Below are positions 27,401-39,400 of a stretch of DNA of 64,000 bases, piece after piece. This DNA comes from Onchidella celtica (lineage: Eukaryota; Mollusca; Gastropoda; Systellommatophora; Onchidiidae), in assembly GCA_963931925.1 (NCBI GenBank), contig OZ007575.1:46988221-47052220 (forward strand). The letters are read 5' to 3'. The notes under the pieces are model-generated. The model searched no databases. It was not told the origin of the DNA and was given only the letters and a program-made list of their open reading frames with translations. Positions within the stretch are counted from its first letter, which is position 1. Every line of letters begins with the position of its first letter. A program made the position numbers and the translations under genes.

Positions 27401-30400
27401 TATTGTGTACCTGCCGCTCAACTGTTTCTGTTGGCGTATTCTTTTTGATTTCCAACTCCGCTATTCTTATTCGCGCCTCTCTCTCCTGCTGCTTATCTTC
27501 TAACTCCTTTAACTTAAACTCCCTTTCCTCTTCCTGAGCCCTTTTTTCCTGCTCTCTATCCTTAGCACGCTCATCGCGCATTTCTGCCTGCTGTTCTTTA
27601 ATCCAGCCGCGTAGCTCTTCTCCCTCCAGGCCAAGTTCCTTACCCAACTTCATTAGTTGTTGGAGTTCCGCCATTTCACAGATTTATGGTTATGGTATGT
27701 ATACTATGAAAACGGCTACCCTGTCGGTATGATCACTAGCAACACGACCAGAGACCTGAGATCACACCAGATATAACAATACCCAATTCAGAATACAATT
27801 CAGAAATTTACCTTTACAGCAAAACTAATTCTATATCTATAAAATGTATGCACTATTAATTATAAAAGAAAATAGAAACGACAAGAATGAAGAAATACAG
27901 TAGAAGGACCACAAGTACGTCAAGGACAACGAACCAGACTAGGACAAAGACGTAAAAAAGAAAATATAATGGAAAAAAAAATGCAACCTAACTACGCCGA
28001 TTACACAACACGGTACGAACAAGAACAGAGTCTGAAAAAAAAGAACGTATCTACAAATAGGGAAGAGAGGGACAAGAGAAACGTCTTCCTAAAACAACGA
28101 GGAAGATAGAACGCTACAATCTAAACAAAAATACAGGTCCCTACAGAACTGTTCACTGTGATGAACGAAGTTCCTAGATTAGCCCACCTCCCGAAGAGGA
28201 CAAACTACGCTCACCACAGCAAACCCGCGCCACCGCCCGTATAATCAATTACAACGAAAACAGAAAAACAGCGGAAAAAGACAGAAGAAAAGACAGCCCT
28301 CAATCCAGGGTACAAAATTTCAGAATTTCACTTAACTTTCACCCTTGATCTAAATTTCTCCCGTTTTCTCGGAGCTCTGGCTGCTTGTCTCCTCAGGCTG
28401 CACGCACCCTCTGCAGAAATTTAAGTACACATTACTACATATTCATCAAAATACATGCATCAATACATATTATTATTCATAACCATACATAAATCATACC
28501 ATCATGACATTTCCATTCATCCCACGAACAAGGACAACAGCACACATTCCTAGCACAACAGAAAAACAACTCGATATAACGACTACACAATGTCAAAATG
28601 ACCACAGGTAAACAGGACGAGCCCCCAGTGTCACAACGGACGAGCCCCCAGTGTCACAAATCCCAGACTGGGAGATGTAATAGTTTATGACAGGACGACA
28701 ATCACGAACAAACAAGTTTAACACTTAACAAAACAATCCATCAGACTCACACATTTATTAAACATAATTATACATATAATAGCGCAATTACATACATTAT
28801 ATTATCGAAATGAACTGCCGTACAACGGCCTTACTCTCACACACACTCTCCCTCGGATCCACAATCCGGTAGTCACTCCTAAAGGCACTTCGGCCTCAGC
28901 CTCCCCCCTCAGGGTCTTAATAGTACATTAATGATTCACTGGCACCGCAGTCTCTCAACATCACCTTCCTATTGCCATACAACTTATCAGTTCACTCGCC
29001 CATCCTCATGGCAATAATATAGTATCTCATTCACTCTCATATCTACGTCCCTGTCCGTGGCCCGACTGCCACGACTTTATGTGCCTCTACTGTCCTGCAC
29101 TGACAGCCTCACTTCTGGCCTATGTGCGGCCTCCGCCCTATGCTGGCCTATCACTTGTGCTCATCGAGGTGGCTCTTCGGCCCGTCCCCGACACCTACAA
29201 GAATAACATTACATTGGTATAATACCCTACCATTTCTATTCACTCCACCTCTCCTTACAACCCATGAAGCGTACACACACTAGTTCACCTTTCACTCACC
29301 ACACATCTTACGGTAACACACCTCCATCGGAGTACACACTACTCACTCGCGCTACAAATCCATGAACTCACTTTCATCTATCGCTCATGGCGCACATTGC
29401 TATATCCAATACCAAGGACTTCCACATTCCTCACATATACTTATTCACATCATGGTAATAGACGAATATAATATAATACATCAATCATAATAATCAACCA
29501 ACGTTCTACATACCAGTCATTACTGGAAAGACTCTTCCACTAGTCTTCTCGACTGCTTCCTTTATGTCCGCCCGATGGGCTCTTATTCACAGGTCCGCTC
29601 CGTCGGGCCTTCTAACTTGCAGTGATAGTAATACCGCGCTTTCGCCTCATTCAGACCCTCCCACTACTCACAACAGCACGCTTAACTTGCTGTCTACTGT
29701 GAGCCCTTCTTACTCTACACCCGCTCTGTAGCAATCCCCTTAATTGCACTCACTCCACTCGTGACAGATGGATAGATGGATGGTTGGGTGGAAGGACATG
29801 ATGGATGATGGGTGGATAGAAGTATAGATGGGTGGATGGAACGAAGGATGGATGGGTGGATGGATGGATGGGTGGATGAATGCATCGATGGGTGGGTGGA
29901 TAGATGGATACATAGATGAATGGATGGATGGATGGATAAGTGAATAAATGGAAGGATGGATGGATGGGTGGGTGGTTGGATGGTTGGAGGGACTGACAGA
30001 TGAGCTGGTGGATGGATATATGGATGGATGAACTGATGGATGTGTGGGTGGATGGATGGATGTCCTGGCAGAGACAATATAATAATAATATACTATCTGG
30101 CTGACAGTGACTCTGCTTGCAGAAACACTAGGATAGGGACAGATTGGATATCAACTGTTCCCCTCCAGGTCTATGCGCAGCTAGACTGCTACAAGATTCA
30201 GGTGTGGACATCCTAGTGCTAGAAGCCAGAGACCGATTGGATGACTCGAACAAAACAGTCCTTGTGATAGATAATCAGCTTTGCACTGGTCAGAGAAACC
30301 AGCAAGTAGAACCAGAAGACAATGAACTCAAACTCATTATACGAGTACATCTTTTTCTCTGTTTCAGAAGTGGTAGATACATAGTAGAGGAGTCAGTAAA

Positions 30401-33400
30401 GACCAACAACACAGTTTTACCTCATGAAGTGTCTTTACTGTATATACTATGGCACTATCAGACTGCGGGAGGAATGCATGTGCTCAATGCCACAGAAGGT
30501 GGTGCACAGGTAACAACTTTGGGTGGGGCATGGTGGGGGGGTGCTTTGACCTACATCGGGGGGTCCCAACCTTTTTCACCCCCTTTGCCCCTGCAACGTC
30601 TCAAAAATAAAGTTACCCCCACCCTATTTTGCTCAATAATTTGAGTTTTCACTTCTACATTAATCATTGAGAGACGAAGGGGCAGATGGTCGACCCAATT
30701 GTTTTACAGTGAAAAGACGGTGGAGCTAACCATTGGCCCGAATGTGCTATACTAAACAAAATGAACTGGCCGATTATCGGCCCATTGAGAAAGCAGTTCT
30801 GATTAGCCATGTCATGGTCTTATAGCTAGTCAGAATCCTTGTTTCATAACATCTACGTATCTGTACAAATCAAAGACAGACCTTCCTGCTGTTGTAAACA
30901 CATTATCAGTTTTTGTCTTGGGAACCCACGTCTTTCTAGATGGGATAAGCATCAAAAATACCCCCTGTCTCCAAAGAGTTAAGCAACAGACAAAGGAGAA
31001 ATGTTAAAATACTGTAATGAAAATTATTATTTTAAGATTGAAGGACAATAACAAAAAAAAAAAAAAACACGTTATAATGCTATAATATACCAGGGGTGGC
31101 CAAACTGCGGCTCGCGAGCCACATGCAGTTCTTTGATCTTCAATATGCAGATCTTGGAAATATGTTGGCTGAGCTCTTTTTTCCTCAGAGTTCATATAAA
31201 AGGTACATAAGAAAACATTTTAAGCTGTATAATGTATGTGTACTTTGCAATTCTGAAACTAATAGAAATTAACGGGACATAGTGGTTTGGAGACAAAGTG
31301 CTGGCCTCTCATGCCGAAGGGACCGGGTTCGAATCCTGGTCCGTGCAGGCATGTTGGAGTATTGGGAGTTTTCTCATATTTTCTGTCCCTGGTCGTGTGG
31401 GAGTTAGGATCGACCAACTAGTCGTCTCGGATAAGCCTGAAAAATTCGGAGGATTCATGTGCATGTTCTGCATATTAAAGATATCTTGGCAGTTGGAAAT
31501 CGAAAAGAGCAGGCCACACAGGCCGCTCCTTGGGCAAAAGTAAATAAAAAATGTATCCCAATCCCCCCTCCCCCCCCCCAAACCCACAAAAGCCCGCCAG
31601 TTGGCGCTGCACTGTGGTGACGACGTGTCTTCTCCAGTTGTGACTGGGCTGCAATGACACTAAGGCAAATTTCCCATTGGATTAAAGAAGTATACAAAAT
31701 ATACCAAAATTAAAAATTAAAAAAAAACAAAACAACAACAACAACAACAAAAAACCAGTTTAAAAAACTGCATACATGAGTAAATATTGTTCCATACATT
31801 TATTTCTTAATATCTATATAAAATGTTTATAACAGAATATGTATGTAAAGGTAGTAACAATAAAAGCATGTTCGTAAATTTTGTTCATATCTTGTGGCTC
31901 TCAAACATCTGGAGTTTATCGTATGTGGCTCTTACATTAAGTAAGTTTGGCCACCCCTGCTATGTACACATAAGCCTACTTCAAATTTTCACCTCAGTTC
32001 AGGTTTTTTTCTTTAATATAATCTTAAATCTTCAAAACCTGGGAGCCCCCTGACGTACATGAGAGACACTAGAAATGACAGACTGAAGAGCATCATGTGA
32101 TGGAGCCAGACAGAATGGACGGCGAGAGAGTAGTTGCGGTCTCGGGGAGTGGGGGGGGGGGGGTTTCGAGAGGGATGTGGCTTTGCAGCTAGCTATGAGT
32201 GCCGGAATGGCTCCAAAGTCCCGGTCTGGACGTGCAGAGTCGCAAGCCAGTGGCAGATCTACTATGAAATTAATCAGTCATAACGCAATTACCTAAGTTA
32301 TTTTTAAATATTTTAAGATAGCGGGTAATGTCCCAAATAAAATAAGGTTCATTTGTTTTGTTTCCTGAAAAGCCTAAAACTTTGTAATTAGTTTTCAGTC
32401 TGAATTTTGACATGAAACCACTTTTGTACAGGTCACAAGGTTTACATCGCAATGATATTTCTCATGCTTTCTGAAAATGTTGTAAAAATGAGATGGGCAA
32501 ATGTGCTATGACTATGGCAAGCGCTGTCATGGTTGTCCACGAAAGCGATTCAAAGACAACCTGAAAGTATCCCTGAAGTCATAGATCACACGTCCTGGGA
32601 GTCAGCGGCGCTAGATCGCTCCACTTGGCGCGGACTGATCACCAGGGGCGCCAAGTCAGCCGAAAGGAAACGGACAGCAGACGCTGAAAAAAAGCGACGC
32701 CACCGAAAAGAGAGAGCGGCTAGCACATCCACTGCAGCCACCACCCACCCCCCCCACGCCTGCCCAGTGTGTGGGAAACACTTCCGTGCCCGGATTGGAC
32801 TCACCAGCCATCTCCGGACACACCCAGTCCCAACCCCATCAGAGAGGGATGTCAGTGGTCCTCATCGCCTGCGATGGACGAACAACATGGCGTAATGGCG
32901 CTTAAGCCTCAAGGCCGCTAATCCCGGCGAGATCCTGAAGAAACGTTTTAATGGGTGAATTTTGGATGTTGCCTTGTTTCTGCTGGTTGCGAAGGGGCCT
33001 CATAACAGTTGAAGCTTCAGGGTCCCAGCCTCACAACAGTTGAAGCTTCAGGGTTCCAGCCTCATTACAGTTGAAGCTTCAGGGTCCCAGAAATGTAGGT
33101 CCACCACTGTTGCGAGTACACTGGGCATTGGGAATCAGTTTGTGTAGCAGGGACGGATGCTGCTCTGCCGAGCTGTTCTCGCTTGGCTTACACATGGCGC
33201 ACATGCACAGACATTTATTGATTATAATCCATCATCATCATGAATAATAATACGTTTTGCATTTTCATACATTTCAGGTCACAGTGAGCGATTATATTAT
33301 TATGGTTACTTGTTTGATTGTTTTTTTTTTTTTTTTTTTTTGCTTTTGTTTTTCTATACCGCTGTTAATCAATATTATAGCTGGTGCATGTTTAGAGCTT

Positions 33401-36400
33401 TTGCCTCAAATGTATGTGGTCCCAGGTTGGAATCCCAATTAGTGCATGTCTAATTTGTAAGGTATTTTCTAACCAGCATCCCTAGATCAATCCGACTTAG
33501 ACTTGTATTGGATTTTCGTCGGGCGGTAAGATTAATGTAAGGGCAGACATCTGTCACGAGTGGAGTGAGCGATAGTTAATAATTACGGGGGGAAAGGAGG
33601 AGAGTAAAATTAACGCACGTAGACAAGTCAGGAAAAGCGTGCCTGTTATGAGTAGTGGGGGGGGGGGGGTCTGAATGAGGCGAAAGCGCTGTATTACTAT
33701 CACTGCAAGTTAGAAGGTCCTACTGAACGGACGCTAGTAAGAGCCCAGCGGGCGAACATAAGGGGAGCAGTCGGAAGACGGATGAGAGTGTTTTTTCCAG
33801 TGATGACTGGTAGGTGGAACGTTGATTGATAATTATGATTGATGTATTATATTCGTCTATTACCATGATGTAAATAAGTATGTGTGAGGAACGTGGAAGT
33901 CCTTGATATTGGATATAGCAATGTGCGCCATGAGCGATAGATGAAAGTTGAGTTCATGGATTTGTAGCGCGAGTGAGTAGTGTGTACTACGGTGGAGGTG
34001 TGTTACCGTAAGATGTGGTGAGTGAAATGTGAACTATTGTGTGTACGCTTCGTGAGATGTAAAGAGGGGTGAAGTGAATAGAAGTGGTATGGGATTATTA
34101 TACCAATGTAATGTTATTCTTGTAGGTGTCGGGGACGGGCCGAAGAGCCGCGTCCGTGAGCACAGGGGATAGGCCAGACATAGGCCACACATAGGCCAAG
34201 AGTGAGGCTGTCGGTGCAGGACAGTAGAGGCACATAAAGTCGTGGCAGTCTGGCCACGGACAGGGACGTAGATATGAGCGTGAATGTGATAATGTACTAT
34301 TGCCATGTTGATGGGCTATTGAAATGATAATGTGCTATTGCCCTGCTGAGGTGCTAGTGGAATGCTAAGGTGTATGACAATAGGAAGGTGATATTGAGAG
34401 ACTGCGGTGCCAGTGAATTATTAATGTGCTATTAAGACCCTGAGGGGAGAGGCTGAGGCCGAAGTGCCCTTAGGAAGTAACTACCGGCTTGTGGATCCGA
34501 GGAAGAGTGCATGTGAGAATAAGGCCGTTGTACGGCAGTTAATTTCAATAATATAATGTATGTAATTGCGCTATTATATGTATAATTATGTTTAATAAAT
34601 GTGTGAGTCTGATGGGTTGTTCTGTTAAGTGTTAAACTTGTTCGTTCGTGATTGTTGTCCTGTCATAACTTATTACATCTCCCAGTCTGGGATTTGTGAC
34701 ACTGGGGGCCCGTCCGTTGTGACACTCGTCCTGTTTACCTGTGGTCATTTTGACATTGTGTATTCGTCATATCTAGTTGTTTTTCTGTTGTGCTAGGAAT
34801 TTGTGCTGTTGTCTTTGTTCGTGGGATGAATGGAAATTTCATGATGATATGATTTATGTATATTTATGAATATGTATTGATGCATGTATTTTGATGAATA
34901 TGTATGAATGTGTACTTAAACTTTCAGAGAGACAGTGTGTGTGCGTGCAGCCTGTAGAGGTCAAGCAGCCAGAGCTCCGAGACAAGGGGAGAAGTTATAG
35001 TCAGAATTGCGAGTTAAGTAAAATTCAAAATTTTTGTGCCCTGGATTGTGGGCTGTTCCTTTAATCTGTCTTTTTCTCTGTTTTTGCTGTTTTCGTTTGC
35101 TGTGTTGAACTTAGTTTATCCTTTTAAAAAGGTGTAGTAAATTTGAAACTTCGTTCATCACGGTGAACAGTCTTAAGGGCTTTGTCATTGTTTAGTTGTA
35201 GCGTCGATATCTTCTCTGTTTTGCAGGAAGACGTATTCTCTTGTCCCTCTTTCTACCTATCTGTAGATACGTTCTTTTTTTTCAGACTCTGTTCTTGTTC
35301 GTACCGTGTAGTGTAATCGGCGTAGTTAGGTTGCATTTTTTTTCCATTATAGTTTTTTTTTAGAAGCTTGTCCTAGTCTGGTTCGTTGTCCTTCACGTAC
35401 TTGTGGTCCTTCTTCTGAAGTTCCTTCATTCTTGTCGTTTCTATTCTTTTTTATTATTAATAGTGCTATACATTTAATGAATATAGAATTAGTTAGGAAG
35501 TAGGTAAATTTCTGAATTGTATTTGAGACAATTGGGTATTGTTATATCTGGTGTGATCTCAGGTCTCTGGTCGTGTCGTTAGTGATCATACCGACAGGTT
35601 GGTCTTTTGCATAATACATACCATAACCATAAATCTGTGAAATGGCGGAACTCCAACAATTAATGAAGTTGGGTAAGGAACTTGGCCTTGAGGGAGAAGA
35701 GCTACGCGGCTGGATTAAAGAACAGCAGGCGGATTTGCGCGATGAGCGTGCTAAAGATAGAGAGAGAGAAAAAGAGGCTCAAGAGCGTCAACAAGAAAGA
35801 GAGGCTAAGGCTCAGCAGCAGGAAAGAGAGGCTAAGGATAAGGAGCAGGAAAGAGAGTTTAAGTTAAAGGAGTTAGAAGATAAGCAGCAGGAGAGAGAGG
35901 CGCGAATAAGAATCGCGGAGTTGGAAATCAAAAAGAATACGCCAACGGAAACAGTTGAGCGGCAGGTACACAATAAAGGTGGTGTTCGGATCAAGCTCCC
36001 TACGTTCGACGACCGGAAGGACGACATAGACGCCTTCCTTTACAGGTTCGAACTGAACGCACAATTGCAATGGGGGGAAAATAAGGAATTATGGTCCACG
36101 TACCTGGCGTCCCTATTGCAGGGGCGAGCGTTAACCTACTTTAAAGAGCTACAGCGCGAAGACGTGCAAGATTACGATAAGCTGAAGGCTTTGCTGCTTC
36201 GCCGATTTGCGCGCACCGAGGAATATTTCCGGGAGCAGTTTAGGCGAGCACGAGCGGATACCAGGGAGGACTTTGCTGTCTTCGTCGCGAGATTGACGGA
36301 ATATTTCGCGAACTGGGTAGACTTGGCGCATGTTGGCGCGGATTTTTCTAAATTGAAAGACCTAATGATCCGTGATCAGCTGTACGCGTCGTGCCATAAA

Positions 36401-39400
36401 GATCTGGTGGCTTTTCTGAAAGAAAACGAACCCGCGACGGTGCAGGAGGCGTCTAAGTTGGCGGAAGCATACCGTACGGCACATCCGTCCAAACCAGTGG
36501 CGAGGGCGTACGTCCAAGATGCTGGGTACGTCGCCGTTGTCGAGGGGTCGCCGACAGGACATAAAGACAGGTCGCGTCAGCGTGGTGCCTATAATGGGCA
36601 AGCCCAGGGGCAGCGTAGGGGCTATCACCAATCACCTGCATATGGATCCGGTAAGTTTGACCGAGCAGGAGGGCTAGGTCGCGGTAATGGCCGAGGGCGA
36701 TTTGTGACCTTTGCCGATGACCGACGGCATAGGGACTTAAGTTCCGGTCGCGATGGGTCACGGGGACCCAGGCCTAGTGCAGCACAGGGAGCGGAGTGTT
36801 GGACTTGCGGACGCGTGGGTCACTTTTCACGCGAGTGTAGGGCCGCGAAGTGTTGGAACTGCGGAAGAGCAGATCACATCAGCGTGAATTGCCCTGCAGG
36901 TAGGATAGCGGCGAACAGGGACAGTAGCTCCAGTCCATGTTCCCCTAATAAATTTCACCATGCAGCTGCGTGTGTTACATCGGACAACGAAGGCGGACAG
37001 TATTCTAAGTGTCCCAGTTGTGAGAAGTTACTATCTTCCGGTGTTTTACCTTGTGGGAGAAAGATCCCCGTTATAAATTCATGTCATACAGGAGGTGGTC
37101 TTAGGGTTTATCCGGGGTTTGTTGGGGACGAACCGGTCTCGGTTTTACGAGACACAGGATCTACCGTTGTGGGAGTGCATAGGGACTGCATTCGGGATTC
37201 GCAGCTTACGGGTGAGACTGTCCCATGCATTCAATTTTCGGGGGCCATTGAGAAATTACCCATGGCAAAGATAGTGATAGATACGCCTTTTCTTAGCGGG
37301 GAAGTCGAAGCAGTCGTTGGTTGTTTTCCAGGCGCCCAGCTCATCATTGGTAATGTATCTCGGGTGGTTTCCCCTTCCGAGGAGAATGTGCAGGCATGGT
37401 CACAATCAAAAGGTATTGACTTTTGTGCCGCAGTCGAGACACGTCGACAGGTACGTGATAAGGCTAAGATTAGACCTTTGGCGACGCCAGCGGTCAACCT
37501 AGATATCACGCCAGAGCGCTTGGCGAGATTACAAAGGGAGGATCCATCATTAAGCCCATGTTTTGGGGAAGCGCGAACCGAGAAAACGAGGAAATATAAA
37601 AACGGGTCATCTTCGTTTTTTGTCCAGGGGGGCATTCTGTTCCGTATGTACGTCACAGTGGCTTCCGTTCAAAAGCAGGTCGTCGTGCCACGGTCATTAA
37701 TTGCTACAGTATTGCGTCTGGCCCATGATGTTCCATTAGCGGGTCATATGGGAAGTGCTAGAACCAAGGAGAGAGTTCTGAAAGATTTTTATTGGCCATC
37801 GATACATAGAGATGTACGGCTGTATTGTAAGACGTGCAGTGCGTGCCAAAAGACGATAGGACAGAGAGTATCTTCAGCGCGCACTATTATGGAAGAAGCT
37901 TCTAGTAGCGCTTCAAAAAGAGAGAAAAACTATAAAGATAGAGGGTCCAAACTTCCAAGTTTTAAGCCAGGAGACAAGGTTCTGTTGTTGCTACCTACGG
38001 ATCATAATAAGTTATTAATGACATGGAAGGGTCCGTATACGATTGAGCGAGTCGTTTCGAAGGTAGATTATGCCATTCAGATTGATGGAGTAGTTAAGGT
38101 TTTCCATGTTAATATGCTACAGAGATTTTATGAGAGACCAGAGTATCTGTGTGCTCAGACGAAACCAGAGGAGAGTGTCTTCTCTATTGCTTGTACGGGG
38201 GGTCTTAGACTGGTCAGACAGAGACGGGGGCGACACCGATGCACAGGAAGAGGTAGAAATTCAATTGCCGGAGTTAACTCCGACACAAGGTTACAGGGAC
38301 GTAAAAATTAACCCGGACCTTACGAGTTCAATGAGTACGGAACTTAATAACCTGTTAGCGTCATTCCCGGATGTTATTACGGATTTGCCGGGTCGCACTA
38401 CGGTGATCCAGCACCAAATAAAGTTGACTTCGGATAAGCCAGTATTTCTTAGACCTTATCCGCTGCCTTATTCTTCGAGAGATAGAGTTATAAGGGAAGT
38501 TGAGTCAATGTTGAAGTTAGATGTGATAGAACCATCAACATCGCCGTATTCATCACCCATCGTCCTCGTGAAAAAACTTGATGGATCGGTGCGGTTCTGT
38601 ATTGATTTTCGAAGATTGAACACTATTACGGTAGGCGATAGGGAGCCTATTCCGTTTCAGGAGGAACTAATAGCTTCATTGGCCGGGTCCACGTGGTTTT
38701 CCAAGATAGATTTAACGAAAGGTTATTGGGAAATCCCTCTTACTGAGGAATCTAAGCAATACACGGCGTTCCAAACGCCCATTGGATTATTCCAATTTAA
38801 GGTCATGCCATTTGGGTTGGTAAACGCGCCAGCGACGTTTGCACGATTAATGAGACTGGTGTTGAAGGACATACCTAATGTCGTGTCATTCTTTGACGAT
38901 ATAGCATGTCATACGTCGACATGGTCTGATCATATTCAGACACTAACAGTAATTTTTAAACGATTACGTCAGTTTGGGTTAACTGCTAAACCCGCAAAGA
39001 TGGATTTGGCATGTCCAGAGATAGTATTCTTGGGACATATCGTGGGTAGAGGTGTTCAGAGACCTGAAGTAACAAAAATTGACAAATTAGTAGGGTTGCA
39101 AATCCCAAAAAACAAAGAAACAAGTCAGAAGCTTAGTGGGAATTTTGAATTATTACAGAAAGTTCTTTCCAAATTTTTCCTCCTTGTCATCTTCTCTTAC
39201 TGACCTTACTAAGAAGGGACAACCCGATAAGGTCCAGTGGACGTCTGAATGTCAGACAGCATTTGATAATTTGGTGATAGCATTATCATCGTCACCCATT
39301 CTGATTTTATCCGATTTTCGATCTAAATTTATCCTCAGAACGGATGCGTCGGACTCTGGTGTCGGCGCTTGTCTTCTACAGCAGAAGAACGAATGTCTCC

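Larger units (their letters stand above)
7493..29766 (-). mobile_element. Tandem array of three Gmr1-like LTR retrotransposon units sharing four LTRs
   Basis: The layout is LTR-internal-LTR-internal-LTR-internal-LTR at an exact 7053-base period, total 22,274 bases, - strand, antisense to MAO. The outer ends are TGTCAC/GTGACA and are flanked by gatgg on both sides (7488-7492, 29767-29771), consistent with one 5-bp target duplication, though the target is itself a GATG repeat. Each unit has a tRNA-Pro-type primer site, a leader of about 0.98 kb, one Gag-Pol frame, and a polypurine tract against the next LTR. The three proteins differ at only two residues. Formation by unequal LTR-LTR recombination after one insertion is the simplest inference; assembly duplication must be excluded. 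Confidence 0.93.
30558..32053. mobile_element. Possible old hAT element hosting other insertions
   Basis: The left end cggggggtcccaacctttttc and the right end aaaacctgggagccccctg are imperfect inverted repeats of the hAT type. A younger hAT MITE (31091-31959) and a SINE lie inside. No transposase frame seen. The pairing of ends is by eye and the duplication is not clear. Confidence 0.4.

Noticed and set aside
7493-29766. Exogenous or endogenous retrovirus
   Set aside because: No envelope-like frame exists between RNase H and the 3' LTR (about 0.36 kb of non-coding sequence), so it is an LTR retrotransposon.
30144-30644. 166-codon frame containing exon 2-like and exon 6 sequence as a separate gene
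   Set aside because: It is a fortuitous read-through from the duplicated exon 2 fragment through intron sequence into MAO exon 6. Exon 6 on its own, with the acceptor at 30367, fits the MAO alignment.
31298-31587. Small coding frames within 31298-31697
   Set aside because: They overlap a tRNA-derived SINE with a B-box.
31091-31959. CRISPR-like or tRNA gene interpretation of the tRNA-like segment
   Set aside because: Not a complete cloverleaf and followed by a SINE tail; no repeat-spacer structure anywhere in this window.
32533-32895. Host C2H2 zinc-finger gene
   Set aside because: Single finger at the end of a basic tail, with an upstream frame change, matches the C-terminus of a non-LTR retrotransposon polyprotein.
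34034-34306. 90-codon - strand frame, repeated at 40527-40799
   Set aside because: It lies inside the two LTRs, antisense to the element, and is only duplicated because LTRs are repeated.
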